64,000 nucleotides of DNA from Przewalskia tangutica (lineage: Eukaryota > Streptophyta > Magnoliopsida > Solanales > Solanaceae): NCBI GenBank assembly GCA_029844215.1, contig CM056724.1:34510446-34574445 (forward strand). The letters are read 5' to 3'. The notes below the pieces were generated by a model. It was not told the DNA's origin. It ran no database searches and saw nothing but the letters and a program-made list of their open reading frames with translations. A program made the translations under genes and the position numbers. Shown here one piece after another: positions 45,589 to 58,964 of this stretch. Each line of letters starts with the position of its first letter. Position 1 is the first letter of the stretch.

Positions 45589-47786
45589 TTCTCCCCTCCT
45601 TAGAAACATTCGTCCCGAATGTTCCTTCTCAAGACGGATATCGATGAAGTTCCTCTAACAAGTTGCCAACGCCACAGCTTGGCCACGAGATAACACACGT
45701 TATCTTCCTCCCTTACTCGTTGTACCCTTCTCGAACACTCGAACTCTCCCAGTACGTATCATACTTCAGTCATTACTTCCGTTCCCGAAAATCTCTGGAG
45801 TCACTACCTCCAAACTTGGTCATCTTACTAACCTCAAACTTCCTTAAGGCCATTCCCGGCCTTTACGAACCGCTTCTGGTCGAACGCGTCCACGAACTCA
45901 TACGATGATCATACAAACTTGGGCCTAGCATCCCCGTGACCCTACCACCTGGCGGGACCACCCAGAACTGACCCCACCCCAAACCGGGTTACGGGTTGAC
46001 CCGCAAATGGTCCTCAACCCGACCCCCAACCGCGCCGAACTCTTGTTCCCCGATCCGGAACAATCTTACTAATTCACATCATGAAAGCTACCACTTTCAT
46101 CTCACACTACCCACGGACTTATCACACAAATAAATCCCACGTATACCACTACTCTGATAAGGGTCAAACATAAAATAAATCTTTAATCTCAAGACGACCT
46201 TACCCCTAAGGTCTCAGTCGTGACATAGTCTAAGGTTCACACTTACCATGCCCCCATACGTAACCTCCCAACTAAACATGTTTTCAAACTCACAATTAAC
46301 ACAACGCTATTCGAACATAGCACATAATAATGAGACCATCATAACAAGCATACCAAAACTCTAGAGGGTTATACTATAGCTACCGCTCACTCTAATCATA
46401 GGCTGCTGGCAGGCGATAATCAGAAAGCGATGAACGAACCACCATCGATCCGGTAGGTGAGTCGTAACATCCGTGCTACCCTTGGTCGGATTACTCGCAA
46501 AATGGCCTGCTGGCCGCAAAATAACAAGCTCCCCGCACCACGACACTCCCGAAATGCGGTCTACCACATCGACCACACCGAGGGGTGACCGCATCCGCCA
46601 ACACCCTTACTTCCTGAAACTGAACCTCGAGCCACGACTGCTCCAAGACGGAGGACCACTGCGCAGTGCGGGGTACAAAACTAGTCTCACTGAGGCGGTC
46701 CGCCTCGAAAGTCGCCAAAGACCACGATGTCTGCCCTTCTCGCTGATCCGGTCATTCCGTCGACCTCTCGTACTCACATCCTAGTGCATGAGCTGCATGC
46801 GGGCAATGTCCATGTACCGGTGAAGCTACTCGAACATGCCTCGACATGTAATCATCGAGCCTGTAACATATCGGTGCACTCGATCCTCCATACTAGCTAC
46901 CAACGCCGGGACGTCACGCCAATGAGTCGAACTCACATTGTACTCCCGAACCGCACGCCCGCCTGTCTAAGCATCAAAAATTCACCCGCGTGCCTCCTCA
47001 TCTGCGGAGGCAAGAAGTGCGTGAGAAAGCCCCAAAACTCATCCCATCTGCTGGAGTGCATGCTCTCCCGAAAGCTCCCATGAATCAAACCAATCGATCG
47101 CGGTATCACGCACCGATGCGAACCAAAGGTCACGCACTCGGTCAAGCCTTGATCACCCGCGTGATCCGTCAGAATCGCCGGATGAACTCCTGCGGATCAT
47201 CCTCGTGCCTCGACCCATAAAACTCGCGGGCTACAACTCGAAAGTCCCGTAGCCTCAAACTATCGCTCGGGGTGAACCATCGGTGCTCTTTGAAGCTGAA
47301 CTGCATCCATTTATCTCATATCGGCCACGACTGGCCAGAATCGGGCCATCTCCTTGTAACCCATCTCTCTCGCCTGCATCGTGGATGGAGGCTCAGTATC
47401 ATGCGGTCTCGCAGCCATTGCCGCGCTCTAACCTCTCTTGAGGCCGGGCGGCGCTCAAAACCCGCCGTCAAGCACAACCTCGTATCGCTCGCCGCGCTGC
47501 CTCGTACTCCTCAGTATCTCACAAGCAGCCCCCGCGGCTGCCTTGCCCTTCTGGGCTCTGGTTGCCTTGCGCGGAGGCATAACTGGTAAAAACGAGATAC
47601 GTCAGAGGGGTCCAACTTACAACCCAGCTCTAAGGCACGATCTCAGAATGAGAAGAATGGAAACCAATCCTAAATGTCCTATAGCCTCCTGATTATAGAT
47701 GTGGTGCACAACACACCGATAATCAAGACTCTACTAGACACGGTGCGTAGACACTTTCCGAGGATTAAGCGCTTCGATACCACTTT
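45589..47786 (-). mobile_element. Second gag-only element, internal region
   Basis: From left: polypurine tract (45589-45601) and inverted repeat AACATTCG/CGAATGTT (45605-45623); about 750 bp without recognisable coding sequence; degenerate gag; leader hairpin (47691-47724); and a damaged primer-binding site (about 47771-47782). Confidence 0.88.
46380..47580 (-). pseudogene. gag of the second gag-only element
   Basis: Starts at 47580 with MPPRKATRAQKGKAAAGAA, the same N-terminus as the full-length element at 59219. Central-domain homology appears in 46933-47145 (RWDEFWGFLTHFLPPQMRR, then LRQ). A decayed knuckle region with CGRCGRPHFG and GACYF lies at about 46495-46570, where the second zinc-ligand cluster is no longer readable. 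Many frameshifts. It retains the position and leader context of a functional gag but cannot encode one as written. Confidence 0.85.
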
Positions 47787-50700
47787 TGTAACGACCTGCC
47801 CGGGGCGTTCATCGTGCCTTATCCCGCACCCTAGTGATACAACATCGAGAAAACCAGCGGAAAATAAAACATGAGTCATGAAACAAGAGATATAATAATA
47901 AGCAGGCAGGCCAAAGCGGTTTTGAGATATACATAAAACACGAGCAGTTTAATCCTTTACAACCCCGCCACAACAAAGATTACTGCACTTAAGATTTACA
48001 ACGACTATGGCGGACAGGCCCCGCCATACCCTGAATGTACAAGAACCTACAACTCGGGAACACATACCAAAAGATAAGCCTCAAGAAAGCGGAGCTTCCT
48101 AATACGTTGAATCGTGATCCTAAGAGCGGGATCCACGATCGATGTACCTCTACCGCGGCATGAACGCAGCCCCGGCGAGGTCGATAACAGTACCAAGTAT
48201 GTGAAATCAGTAAAAATCAGTAATGAAATCATGCTAGTCTATATAAAGCGGGAGACATGTATGATAACCCAACTACGATTCACAACATAAAAGCGATCAT
48301 ATCGATCGGGGACTCACGCCTCAGTCATCACTCAAATATAACTATGGGTCTCACGCCCACAACATCAATCATGTTCGCATCATGGCGCGTGCCCCGGAAT
48401 CTGCATCGGTGTAGACATGTCCATGATGCAACAATAATACCGATGCCCACGGCCACATGCCCCGAAATTCTACCTCGGTGTGAACACGTCCATGTGGCAT
48501 CAACAATAATATCTTGGTGATCAACCTGCCGCGTAGCCACATGCCCCGAATTCTACCTCGGTGTAGACATGTCCATGTAACCACAATAACAATATATCGG
48601 GTAATCAACCCGACCGCACGGCCGCATGCCCCGGAGTGCGATCGGTGTAGGCATGTCCATGTGACATCAACAACAAGACAGTAATCAAAATGGAAACATA
48701 CCCGTGGAATTCTCCATCACTGCCAGCACGTCCAAGTAAGTTATCAACAAGTCGACCCCATCTATCGAGACGCCGGTAACGAAATACCACACTTGCACAA
48801 CAAAGGCTATCATCACAAGCATAGGCAAGTTTCACAACAACAAGCATAGGCAAGTTTCACAACAACAAGCATAGGCAAGTTTCACACAACTCAAAGTACT
48901 TTCATTTTATGCCAAAGTCCGGGTTTTTAACCCCAAAGTACTACATACGTTAAGTTCTTTTAAAAGAGATCCATTTCTTTTATAAAGTCACCCGATACCG
49001 TAGTATTAGAATGACCAACCCACCTTCCTTTTCAAAACCAAGTAACAACATTCTTTTCCTAAGTTCCAGTTTGCCTAGTTTCAATTACTCAAGCTTCTTA
49101 TTTTCAAATGGTTTCATAGTTCCCAAACTTAATCATTTGATTCCTTTTTAGAACAATTGAGTAACCTATGTCATATATGTGAGTAGTTTATTCTTGTTAT
49201 AACGATCTTATTACAGCAGCCATGATCTAGAAAATGTAATATCATTTTGTCTTATCTTAGCTTCTATGCAGATGGAGGTTTCTACTGGTTTTAATACAAC
49301 ACATCATTATTCAATACATTTTCCTTTTATTAAAGATGCGTTAGTGCAGCCGATACACATTCGATTCCGAAATCAGTAAAACATTATCCCTTTAAAACCA
49401 AGTACTCATTACTCACGAATGAGGTTTCACACAAACATCCACATTAAAACAAATAAGTTAAGTCTCTTATCTTATAAGATCAAGTCTCTTAACTTCTAAC
49501 ATCAGTAAACCATTTTCACTTACATAAGGTCGTTATAACTAACTTCCCATAAAGCTATTATAACACCCTATGTTTTAAACCAACCAAATCACTTAGCACA
49601 TGTACGTCTACCGTACTACATAGTTCACAACAATCATGCTAGAAAAGATAGGAAGAGGTTCACATACCTCGCGACGATTTATCGACAATAAGCAAAATGC
49701 TCCAAGTACTACAACCTTGCTAGCCCTTTCCACTCCTCAAGTAGAATACGCTACTCTTATTACTTTCACCTATAAAGGTCACAAACGTCTATTAACCCCA
49801 AAACACAAGTTTCTATCTTTCTATAGAAAATTCGGCAGCACCTCCCCCCCCCGCAACAGCGTAAATCTCCTCCTCTAACGAGGCCGGCTACCAAGCCAAC
49901 CGGGGTTTACACGCCTAACCGGGCGTGTACAATTCTACTCGAATACTACACAAGTCTCGCAATACACCCTATGTAAATCTGATTCGATTCGATTCTTTAT
50001 TCTTGAGCTTAAGTCAAAAGACATCACGAATACTAAGTAGTTCCATATATAGTATACTTGACTATATATTCTAACAAACATGTAATTTCCAATTACAATA
50101 GAGGACAAGATAATTACCTCGATAAGCCCAAAATTATCCAAGTTATAATGTCGATCACGAGCAAGGTTTAGCTCAAATGCGCGCCCAACCCAGTCCATAC
50201 AACCCTTAGAAGTTCTAACCAACTTCTACTCAAATACTTCAACCAACTATGAAGATTTCCTTAGGGTTTCGGTTTGAGACTAACAGGACCAAAGGTAGTA
50301 TTTAGGACTCTACGTAAAGAGGTATCTTTGGAATACTACAAGGTACAAGGCTAAGGTATTTTGGGCATTATAACAATACTAGGGGAGTATTTCTATACCA
50401 CAACAAGGGGTATTATGCGAAAACAACTAGGCTAGGGGGGGGGTACCCCACGGCTAGCACCACAAGGGGGGGGGGAACCCTTCTCGGCCAAAGGCCACAA
50501 GGAGGAGGGAGGGGGAGAGGCTTAGGACGAGAGCTACTAGAGGGAGGGGAGGGATTTCAAGACTTAGACAAAGTGAGGAGTGAATGAATAAGTCTTCACA
50601 AGGGAGGGGTATTTATAGCAAAACCAAAGGCCAACCAATGGCCAAGATCAAGCCATGTGCAAGGCAAGTGTAAGGCCAAGATCAAGCCAAGTGCACCCTA

Positions 50701-51323
50701 GACCCTACTCCTTAAAACCCTCACAAATATCTACACAAATATCTAGCACAACTTGCCCCCTCAATTCGGCCAAGTGCCGCCCCACATGCTTCCATTGTGA
50801 GGGTGACACATGTCACCCTCCCGTTGGTCCAGAATGTTTCGTCTCTCGGAAAAATCCGCAAAAATACAAAACGACATAGCCGGAATTTTCCCTTCGCAAG
50901 TTACGCAAAACGTTTCGTCGAAAAACGACTCTAACCGGGTGTTGTGCACAAAGGTAAAAATCGGCCAAGGGTGCCACATGGGGGTGACACGTGTCGCCCC
51001 CCGATTCGCCCAGAATATTTCGTCTTCCGAAAATATCCAAATTACCGGAAATCTCAAAAACAAAGCGGGCCCCACAAAACCGTAAATTTCTCCCGTGGGC
51101 CCCACGTGACCATTTCCGAAAATAAAATCTCAAAATTCTAATATAATCTATGAAGTCCAAATACCAAATCTGGGAATCCAATTCCCATTAACGAACCTTT
51201 TTCTTCACAAATAACCGGAAACTTTTCCGTCGAAAACTCACATCTTTCTTTCTTTTCAAAATTTCTGCCGTACTCTCGTACGTACGTCCTCACATACATA
51301 CCCTGCAACTACGGGGTATAACA
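47787..51323 (-). repeat. Second gag-only element, 5' LTR (3537 bp)
   Basis: Pairs with 42024-45588. From about 48800 to 51323 the copies are almost identical; the first ~1 kb (GC-rich, with minisatellite) carries many small indels relative to the other. The TSD CTTAC follows at 51324-51328. Confidence 0.95.
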
Positions 51324-51328
51324 CTTAC

Positions 51329-52104
51329 CAATAAGCTGATGCTCGACAAACCTACTGTTAGTATCTATCTCCTTGTCTGTCAAAACCTACAGACATGAAA
51401 CACAGCGTGCCCCAAGCAAAAGGGGCGTTAGTATGAAATAATGTACCGAGCATGTAAGGAAACTGAAATAATTGAAAGTTGAAACTGAACTAAAAACTAT
51501 AATAATTGAAAGTACTGGGAGTTAATGATAAACTGAGTAAGCACTCATCATCTTCTATCTCAACACACACACCCCAATGCAATACAATAGATTATAGCTA
51601 CCCAGACACATGTATGGATTGGTAAGTGTGTTACTATGCTGCCACGTGGCTTGGTAAGTGTCTACCTTGCTATAGGAGGCTCGGTAAGTGTCTACCCACC
51701 CATGAGAGGCTCGATAAGTGTCTATCCACTGATAAGTGTCTACCCGGCCTTGGGAGGATCGGTAAGTGTCTACCAATCCATGGGAGGCTTGGTAAGTGTC
51801 TATCCAGCCATAAGAGGCTCGGTAAGTGTCTACCAAGCCATGGGATCCTTAGTAAGTGTATACCAAGCCATGAGGGGCCCTGTAATGCGATATGTATATA
51901 TAGCTACCCAGCCATATATAGGGCTCGATACTCTATTTGTACTGTGAATATGTAAGCATGTAACTGCACTCTTTTCTTGCTCACTGAACATGAATAAGTA
52001 TAAACTGAAAGTACTCCCGACAAGCGACATACACAACTCTATAGAGAGAACATAAATGGAATAGACCATTTTCTATTGGAAACTCTTCTTTAAATGCTTT
52101 TCCT
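51329..52104 (-). mobile_element. Reverse LTR, copy A, right part
   Basis: Resumes the reverse LTR cut at 42023 (CAATAAGCTGATGCTCGACA here; copy B reads CAATAAGATAATGCTCGACA at 54930). Contains the 30-bp minisatellite at 51616-51890. Ends where the forward LTR of copy B begins (52105). Confidence 0.7.
51616..51890. repeat. 30-bp minisatellite in reverse LTR
   Basis: About eight units of GGCTCGGTAAGTGTCTACC plus AAGCCATGGGA. The 30-bp length is a multiple of three, so several frames stay open and give repetitive LGKCLP or VSVYP peptides; these are not genes. Confidence 0.93.
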
Positions 52105-54509
52105 TGTAATGACACATTTGGTCGTTATTGCGCTTTTGACTATTTTACCCTCATTGACTCGATTCCTGAAGTTATCAGACGTTTCTAAAGTAATATGATA
52201 AATTAGAACCTTAAAGAGTAGAAGTATTGATCAATAGTTGACTTTTGTATAAATTGACCTTTTTTAGAAACCAATATATTGTGGGATAGTTGGTTCGGTT
52301 CCCAAGGCCCTCGGAAGTGTTCTTGACCATTGGTTGGAAAGTTAGTTTAGGACATTGAGGGTTGACCCAAAGAAATAGACCTCCGATGGAAATTCTGAGA
52401 TCGCGAATGAGTTCATAGTGTGTTTTGACATATGTATGCATATCATGTTTGTTTCAGAGAGGTCTCAGGTGATTGTCAGATTTCGGGTTGAAGTTGTATA
52501 AGGCTATTTTTTGAATTGGAATTATGTAAGGTTGATATATACTGGTTTCTAGTGTAGTCACTGGGGCGAGCCTCTATACGCCCTAGCGAAAGGGACCGTT
52601 GCATTGGATGGTAATCTACTGTAGCGAGCTATTCAGTTTTAGTATGGGACTGCATATGCGGGTCCGCTGCAGCGGCCTCTGGCTGGTGCAGCAGATGACG
52701 GGATTTCCATAATGATTTAAGTGTGTTAAAATCCTACACTTCATCATTTCGAAAATAGTTACCCAAAGAACTATTATGGCGATCTCAAGCAACTTTTAGT
52801 GGTTTCTTCTTGTGGTAAGCTCCATTAGTCTTGTTTTACCTTTCTTTAACTTCTTTAAGTTGATTTAATAATGGAAACAACCTAGAATCTAGTTGGGGAA
52901 GATGAGTTCAACCTAGCTAGGGTTTGTTTGATGGTTAAGCTTGAAAGTGAGGATTATTTTTATGGGTTTTGCTAATCTAAGCTTGAGTTTCACCATTTAT
53001 TAGTTGTTAACTTGAATATTCCATGAATATTGAGAAATTGATTATGGGAAACTAGAGTTCATACCCAAAATTGGGGGGTTTTGCTTGTATGATGAAATTG
53101 GCCTAATCTTGAGTTGTTTTAGCAAGTGTTTAGTGGGATTGAACTCCTAGAACTTCTAATTTCATGTTTCACCTTCGAATTGATTATTTTACCTCTATAA
53201 ACCTATTTCCCCCTTACTCCCATAGTTAGGCTGGGTTCAAATGTGCAAGTGTGATTTGTTGTGACTCCTGCTCGGCATTTGAGGTAGGTTATGTCCTACC
53301 TTCTAGTTAGACTTCAGTTAGCGAAATGTAATTGTAGTTAGATTCGGTTGGAGAAAGCATTTATGTCTTCAGGTGCGGAGTTGGGATGTATTACTTAGAT
53401 TGTTTGTTATTGACTGAATGTGATTTGCTGCCTCTTTGTGGTTACTGGATCTATACATAGTTGTCATACTGTGCATGTGATATAATTGTCTCTCTCTTAC
53501 CTTGATATTATCATGGATAGAGGAAAGAACTTGAATTGGTACTGATATTGTGATATGTGTCCATGTGTGGCATGATTCGGGATTCATATGATACAATTGA
53601 TATTGTTATTGCATTGCATTCATACTCATTTCCATGATACATTGATACTACCTGTTATTGGTGTGATAGTAATAAATGAGAAAGAAACAACAATGATTCT
53701 TATTCTAAATTGATTGCATATCCATTCTATGATGAGTGATACGGAATGGCTAGTGGGGTGTTTGGTGGAAGAGTTATCTCTAAGTTGAGTGATATGAAGT
53801 GACTGGTACATAGACTTTACGGGTCCCTCATGGGTCATGACTTTTAGGACGGTGAGATATTCTTCCCAGAGCATGTGTGGATGGAGATTACATTGGCCAT
53901 TGCATTGCATTTCATATTTACTCAACATTACATTCATATACTTGGATTTTAATTTGATTATGTACACTTGAGCTGATTATTCTTGGACTCTGATATTATA
54001 TGTACTTGGTTGCGAGCATGTCCATTCTTCAGTTTCTTTCTTATGCATATGTTAGCTAACTGTTGTTAGCCTATGTTATCTACCAGTATATAGTGTTTGT
54101 TCTTATACTACCTTGATGTATTCTTTTGAGTGCAGAGTAAGTGATCGGTTCTACCTCACCCCTCGAGACTGATCTCGAGACTACTTACTGAGTTTTCTAG
54201 GGTGAGCACTATTAATGGATCTGTTTCCTGGAGACTCATTCCTATTTACTTGTCTTATCTTGTTCCTGAGATAATATTATTACATATTCAAACTTATGTA
54301 CTATTCGAACATGTATTATTAGTGGCTCTTGTACTATGTCATACCACTATCCTTGGAGTGTATTAGTACTGTTACTTTTGCATTTTTAGATTATGATACT
54401 ATTTTTTCTTTATTTACTTTATTGTGTTGAATGAATGAATAAGGAAAAAGTTTGCCTACCGTGGTGGAAAAGGTAGGTGCCCGCATGGCTTAGTGGTTTG
54501 GGGTCATCA
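52105..54509 (+). mobile_element. Forward gypsy LTR, copy B
   Basis: Starts TGTAATGACA and ends near GGGGTCATCA. Co-linear with 38958-41606, but one of the two internal near-duplicates (40240-40560) is missing. GC hairpin at 52564-52583. Confidence 0.75.
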
Positions 54510-55105
54510 CATCTAGAGGGACGAGATCGGCACCTGGTGCCTTACTTGACCGGGCGAACCAACCCATAACTTATATCTCTGGATGCAATCAAGCATATAT
54601 AGGCCCGTAAACCCAACCTGAAACTCCAACAATACCAACATAGGTCGATAAGGCGAAACTCAAGTTAGTCTGAAACTGAAACAACTTTAACATGAATATA
54701 CAAAACTGGCTCGATAAGGCCTCTTTGAGTGTTATCATGATACAACTAAAAATATGTATATATGCGAGGGTTGGCAAATCCTCAATACTGACATATGTAT
54801 AACATCAAACAGGTCTACAAGGCTCCATGGATAGCAATTGCACTATAGTCGGAACAGGGCCCCGACCTACCCATGCTAATTGTATAATGAAAGTCTAATT
54901 ATGGCAACTCGGAAAGGGGAGGAGCTTACCAATAAGATAATGCTCGACAAACCTACTATTGGTTTCTATCTCCTTGTCTATCAGAACCTACAGGAATGAA
55001 ACACAGCGTCCTCCAAGAAAAGGGGACGTTAGTATGAAATAATGTACCGAGCATGTAAGGCAACTGAAAGCTGAAACTGAAGTAAAAACTATAATAATTG
55101 AAAGT
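54510..55105 (-). mobile_element. Reverse LTR, copy B, truncated
   Basis: Paralogue of 41607-42023 plus 51329-51520. Preserves the uninterrupted site GAGCTTACCAATAAG at 54923-54937. Cut after AATAATTGAAAGT, then joined directly to the middle of another forward LTR. Confidence 0.72.
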
Positions 55106-56054
55106 CCATAGTGTGTTTTGACATATTTATGTATATATGGTTTGTTTCGTAGAGATCAAGGGTGATTGTCAGATTTCGGGTTGAAATTGTATAAGGCTAT
55201 TTTTCTGCTTCTTTTGGTGTATTCGTTGGGGCGAGCCTCAGTGTACCCCAGCATATAGGGACCGCTATCGTGGATTGTCATCCACTATAGCGAAAGGTTG
55301 GGATTTGGCTATGAGTCGCGGGCCGCAGGTGCTGGTCAACTACGGGGTTTCCAAAATCTTATTAAGTTTGATAAATCCCTTCATTTCCCCTATTTTAAAA
55401 ATACTTCTCTATAGCACTCTTAGGGCAATTTCAAGCAACTCTATGTGGATTCTTCTTGTAGTAAGCTTCCTTAGCCTTGTAATACCTTCATTTACCTTTC
55501 TCTAGTTGATTTAATAATGGGAACAACCTAATAATTAGTTGGAATAGATGAGTTCAACCTAGTTAGGGTTTATTTGATTGTTAGGCTTGAAAGTAAGAAT
55601 TAATTAATGGGGTTTGTTAATCTAAGCTTGGGTTTCACTAATTAGCAAGTATTAAGCTTGAATCTTCCATTATTATTGATGAATTTGAATACTGGAAATT
55701 AGGGTTCATACCCAAATTGGGGGTTTTGTATTAATTGATGAAAATGGCCTAGTCTTGAGTTCTTTTAGCAATTGTTTAGTAAGATTGAACTCCTAGAACG
55801 TTGAATTTTATATTTCACTCTTGAAATGACCATTTTACTCTTGTGGACTCATGTCCCCTTTCTTCCCTAATTGGTTTGGGTTCAAAGGAATAGTCTAATA
55901 TTATGGATATTGTTAGTTTATGTTCCAACTTAGATACCATTAATAATTAGACTTACCGATACTCGTAGAGAGGCTATTGTGATTATTCATGGTTTCCGCT
56001 CGGTATCCAAGTAGGTTAAGGCTTACCTTATGGTTAGACTTCGGTTAGCAAAAC
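55106..56054 (+). mobile_element. Forward gypsy LTR, copy C (both ends missing)
   Basis: Begins at CATAGTGTGTTTTGACATAT, matching about 52416 of copy B; the LTR start is missing. GC hairpin at 55228-55249. Cut at 56054 by insertion of the chromovirus LTR (flank AAAAC, whose duplicate should lie beyond the window). Confidence 0.7.
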
Positions 56055-56390
56055 TGTTACACCCCGTATTTACAGGACATGTTTTAAGAACGTTAATAAG
56101 AACTCACCAGTGTTAAGATTTGAGGCTTGTAAAAATTTATCGGAATTTTGATATTGTCGGAAAACGTATTATTGTGACGAATGGGAGGGCGACATGTGTC
56201 ACCCCCCCCCTTAGAGTGCCTTGGACGAAAATGGCATGGCCAATATGGTCATTTACCATAAGTCTTCTAAGGCTAAGTCTTGCAACTTGTAGCATGAGTT
56301 TATTGACTAAAGTCAAAGGTCATAAGTCTTGATATTTTGGAAGACCACATCTAAGCCTCACATTTGTAATTATCTTGACCATCCTTTACT

Positions 56391-56400
56391 CTATATAATA
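56391..56400 (+). promoter_or_regulatory. Chromovirus LTR TATA box
   Basis: CTATATAATA about 340 bp into the LTR, the same distance as in the gag-only LTRs. Implies a short U3 and a transcribed leader of more than 2.5 kb. Confidence 0.6.
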
Positions 56401-57114
56401 CTAGTAGTGCTAGAGAGAGCCAACACTTAGAAAATTTCACACAAAAATTGGAAGAAACATAGGCAAAGCTCTCGGGTTCTTCATTGAAAGAAAGGGAGAA
56501 ATTTTCGTTTCTTGTCCATTTGATTCCACACTTTAAACCAAGGGTCTTAGGTGTATTGTAAACACATCTCAATAGAAAAATCTTGGAAAAAGATTGTTTA
56601 CGGGTTAGTCGCAAACGAAAACCTAAGGGTCTTTCTAGGTTTTGCTTGGAGTTTTGAAGGATAATTGTTGGTATTGTTCTAAGGGTCTCAACAAGCGGAT
56701 TGAGGTGTCTTGGAGAGGCTCTAAACTACTAAGGAGCGACTTCGGATTGGAGTTGGATTAAGAATCGTTAAGGTAAAATCTTGTCTTTTAAAGGTGTTAC
56801 AAGATTACATATTTATATTGTTGTTGTTAGCTCTACTTGTTGCTAGCATGATGTTGATAGGTTGAAGTTATTAGTATTATGGATTTCTTGTAGTTAAATC
56901 CGAAATGTTATACAAGCCGCTTGGAAATTGGATTACTAATTGGTCGTTTTTAGAAATCGTCGCATGTTACTTACTTAAAGATTATGGTTATGATACTCAA
57001 ATGCGACTTGATATCATGTTATGCTACTAAATTGGATTGAAATGGAAATTGGATAAGAATTGGATTTGTTGAATCAAGGTGGCCGAATTTGGAATGTAGT
57101 TTGTATTGTTTAGT

Positions 57115-57290
57115 TATTCAATTGTATTGGACTACTTTCTATATAATTGTGAGCCAATTGGGGCTGTGTAGTTATTCATTTGTATTGGACTACTTTCCAT
57201 AAAATTGTGAGCCAATTGGGGCTGTGTAGTTATTTAATTGTATTGGACTACCTTCTATATAATTGTGAGCCAATTGGGGCTGTTTGGTTA
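57115..57290. repeat. Three-copy local repeat in LTR
   Basis: TATTGGACTACTTTCTATATAATTGTGAGCC-type segments occur three times about 60 bp apart, each followed by a CAATTGGGGCTGT segment. Confidence 0.85.
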
Positions 57291-58164
57291 TTGTATTTCG
57301 GCCTTGAAAAGGTGGCAAAGTGAGTAAAAACAAAGGAGGTCTTTGTCCGATTTTCCGTAGAAAATGGAGACTTAATACTTATAATATTCTACGTTTGAAG
57401 TAAGGCTTTAATAGGCGTATTGTGAATATTATAGGTTGACATAGTACGCGGGACTTCGTACTTGGCAAAGTGGTTTGACGACAAGGTATGTAGAACTTTT
57501 CCTATCTTTTGAGCATGACTAGTTAGCGTATGTAGTACGGTGGACGAAAGTCTTTGACATTCTTTACTAGCCTTATAAAATGCCAAGTCGGGTGAGTTAG
57601 GAAGTTAACTCACTTCTTTGAAATATTAAGGATGTCTTAAGTCTTAGTAAAGTTAAGGGACTTGAAGAGATTTAAAGTATGTGATACTTGTGTCGTTTTA
57701 ATCGTATAAGTCCCTTGGATAGGAGAAGAATGTACTTGACTAAGGTATAAAGTGAATATAACGACTTTATGGGGAGTTGGTTATATTGACTTTATGCAAA
57801 GGTAAATGGCTTGTGTTAACAAAAGGCAAATTGATTTTAAGGTATCAATTGCCCAAGGTTTAATAAGAAAGGAGTCATTTGATTTAGAAACCTACTTTAA
57901 TTCTAAAGGTATTGTGACTTGCCTTGAAATGTACTTTGGACTTGATACTATGGTTAATAGTGTCTTGGAAGCTTTCTACTAAAAAGAGTCATTTGTTTTT
58001 AAAAGAATAGAAGTATGTAGTACTTTGGGTTAAATTCCCGGATTCTTATAAAAGACATGAAAGTGCCTTAAGTAAACTAAAATGAGAATGTAGATGAATA
58101 AGACTAATAAGAAGTTAGGGGGATTGCTAACTTGCTTAATTATTGGATGACGGCCGGTTTTGAG

Positions 58165-58395
58165 ATAGGGTAAGAGTATCAGTGAGGGGCAAACCCCCAA
58201 GACGCTATACCACCTTCTTCAGGATAAGAGTATAAATGAGGGGGAAGCCCCCAAGACGTTATACCACCTGCGTTACTATCTTCTACAGGATAAGAGTATA
58301 AATGAGGGGCAAACCCCCAAGACGTTATACCACCTGCTTCAGGGTAAGAGTATAAATGAGGGGTAGACACCCCAAGACGTTATACCACCTGTTTT
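58165..58395. repeat. 54-66 bp minisatellite in LTR
   Basis: Four units starting TAAGAGTATMARTGAGGGG at about 58171, 58225, 58291 and 58345, each with GGGG...CCCCCAAGACGTTATACCACC, so every unit contains a short G/C inverted repeat. It lies about 0.6-0.85 kb from the LTR 3' end, as in the other families. Confidence 0.9.
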
Positions 58396-58964
58396 TATGG
58401 GTTCGCTACCCGTGGTATGATCGAGACTGCTATTGTGATGTTATACGTATTCTCTTGATGTACTCTCATTGTTAGTAAGGCACTGTGTACTGTAATTTTG
58501 TTATCATACATGTCTCCGGCTTTCTATTAAACTTATGTTGTAATTACAGTACTTTCCAGTTTTACATACTTAGTACATATCGCGTATCGACCCCTTCTCG
58601 GGATTGCGTTCATGCCGCAGAAAGGGTAAGTGGCGGCAGATCCACATTCTTAGGATCACTTATCGGACGTCGGAAGCTCCATTCTCCGGAGGCTTGTCTT
58701 TCTTTTGGTACAGTCTTGTCCCTGATGTTGTAGATTATGTACATTCAGGGTATGGCGGGGCCCTGTCCCGCCACAGTTGTTATTCCTAGAGGTCTGTATT
58801 CACATATGTGGTTGGGCTGTAAGAACTGAGTTGTAAAGTTGTACTTTTGACTTTGTTTATATTATGGAAGACGGCCTTATCGGCTAGCCTGTGTTGTATA
58901 TTATTTACACATGTGTTTATGTTGTGTATGTTCCGCTGCTATTCTCTGATGTATACCTGAACAG

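Larger units (their letters stand above)
42024..51323 (-). mobile_element. Second gag-only chromovirus element (9.3 kb)
   Basis: LTRs at 42024-45588 and 47787-51323, TG...CA ends, 5-bp TSD CTTAC (42019-42023 and 51324-51328). The 2.2 kb internal region has leader hairpin, gag and polypurine tract but no pol. LTR sequence differs from the 22-34 kb family over most of its length, so it is a distinct subfamily, although termini, leader and gag are shared. The duplicate locus at 54925 lacks the insertion. Confidence 0.95.

Noticed and set aside
47674..47879. ORFs with an IIDVVHNTPIIKTLLDT peptide (also at 26720-26914, 31663-31869, 58939-59124)
   Set aside because: They read across or opposite the leader hairpin and primer-binding site; conservation there is better explained by RNA structure.
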